Below, in pieces: positions 5,854 to 6,393 of a DNA stretch of 6,393 nt (the first letter of the stretch is position 1; each line of letters opens with the position of its first letter). Source of the DNA: Nanobdellota archaeon (GTDB lineage: Archaea; Nanobdellota; Nanobdellia; Woesearchaeales; UBA12501). The position numbers and the translations under genes are program-made. The notes beneath the pieces are model-generated. The model saw nothing but the letters and a program-made list of their open reading frames with translations. It ran no database searches and was not told where the DNA came from. Location of the stretch: the NCBI GenBank assembly GCA_018812465.1, contig JAHJCS010000196.1, forward strand, positions 1-6,393, written 5' to 3'.

Positions 5854-6393
5854 AGTTTCCTAATCATCCCTTTCTCAGCGTCAACTTCCACTTTATCTCC
5901 GTCTTTGAGCTTCTGAGTGGCAATCCTTGTGCTTATTATGCAAGGTATCTTCAGCTCTCTTGACACAATGGCTGCATGGCATGTTATACCTCCTTCATCT
6001 GTGACTATAGCTGCAGCTTTTCTCATTATAGGCACAAACTCAGGCCTAGTCATAGACGTGACAAGGATGTCACCTTGCTGCATCTTACTGAACTCTGATT
6101 CATTCATTATGACCTTCACGATTCCTGTTGCTTTTCCCAGGCAGGCAGGCCTGCCATGGATCTCAGTCACTTCACCTTTGTGGATCTTGAACATCTTGTC
6201 GTGCATCTCCTGCGCCTCAGAGCCATAAAAGAATATTTCTTCATCTTTTTTGATGATTACAAGGAAAGAAAATTTCCTGAGTTTTATTTTCTCTTTGTCA
6301 GGATTCTCTATCTCACTAGGAAGAGTGTATTTCATGTCCTCAAGGCTGATGCCTTTGCGCTTTCCTATCTCTTCAAGAAGAACGCAAAGATAA
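5850..6393 (-). CDS. PEP-utilising (PEP synthase / dikinase-like) protein, C-terminal phosphohistidine domain, 5' end outside window
   Basis: The frame is open from the right edge (first whole codon 6390-6392) to the TAA at 5850-5852, showing the last 180 residues. An ATG at 6335 is internal, since the frame continues upstream with EEIGKRKGISLED, which fits this family. The last hundred or so residues are a PEP-utilising mobile (swivel) domain: GRPACLGKATGIV, then GDILVTSMTRPEFVPIM, then DEGGITCHAAIVSRELKIP and a final GDKVEVDAEKG. The histidine of ITCHAA (codon 5976-5978) is the expected phospho-carrier between the nucleotide and substrate sites. In classical PEP synthase and pyruvate phosphate dikinase this domain lies centrally, before a TIM barrel. 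Here it is C-terminal, as in rifampin-phosphotransferase-like and other PEP-synthase-like proteins. An ATP-grasp domain is therefore expected to the right, but the substrate cannot be told. The stop codon overlaps the convergent regulator gene. Confidence 0.88.
   Translation of the reverse strand, partial: YLCVLLEEIGKRKGISLEDMKYTLPSEIENPDKEKIKLRKFSFLVIIKKDEEIFFYGSEAQEMHDKMFKIHKGEVTEIHGRPACLGKATGIVKVIMNESEFSKMQQGDILVTSMTRPEFVPIMRKAAAIVTDEGGITCHAAIVSRELKIPCIISTRIATQKLKDGDKVEVDAEKGMIRKL

Noticed and set aside
1..6393. Mobile elements, CRISPR arrays, tRNA or rRNA genes
   Set aside because: No regularly spaced repeats, transposase motifs, flanking target duplications or cloverleaf-like intergenic sequence were seen; all spacers are 143 bases or shorter.

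Overview
This window looks archaeal, and most likely comes from a DPANN-type genome (Woesearchaeota/Pacearchaeota-like); the phylum is an inference from general character, not from a tree. The evidence is an archaeal/eukaryal-type EF-2 with its diphthamide loop, an EF-1A rather than a bacterial EF-Tu, an archaeal-type S10, a TrmB-family regulator, TATA-box promoters, oligo-T terminators, arginine codons dominated by AGA/AGG, and at least one apparently leaderless gene.

Bases 1-3316 are the end of the archaeal str cluster, all on the plus strand: the C-terminal two thirds of EF-2 (fusA, cut by the left edge), EF-1A (tuf, complete) and ribosomal protein S10 (rpsJ, complete). The fusA-tuf-rpsJ order is the conserved archaeal order. 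However, tuf has its own promoter and Shine-Dalgarno (SD) site, and oligo-T tracts separate tuf from rpsJ, so expression may be split into sub-units.

Bases 3317-4302 hold a minus-strand gene for an unrecognised, cysteine-free, glycine- and aromatic-rich secreted protein. It has an N-terminal export/anchor segment and a run of amphipathic beta strands that reads like a beta barrel. This is the most unusual protein here. It is divergent from the next gene, and the 128-bp region between them carries two opposed TATA boxes flanking a perfect 10-bp palindrome.

Bases 4303-5853 encode a TrmB-like transcription regulator on the plus strand: a winged helix-turn-helix, a coiled coil, and three tandem copies of a sensor module resembling a catalytically degenerate phospholipase-D fold. 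The divergent layout suggests it controls the barrel-like gene and itself.

Bases 5850-6393 are the C-terminal end of a minus-strand PEP-utilising (PEP synthase / dikinase-like) protein, with the phosphohistidine swivel domain at the very C terminus. Its stop codon interlocks with that of the regulator. The gene runs off the right edge. No intergenic stretch exceeds 300 bases, and I see no tRNA, rRNA, CRISPR array or mobile element.
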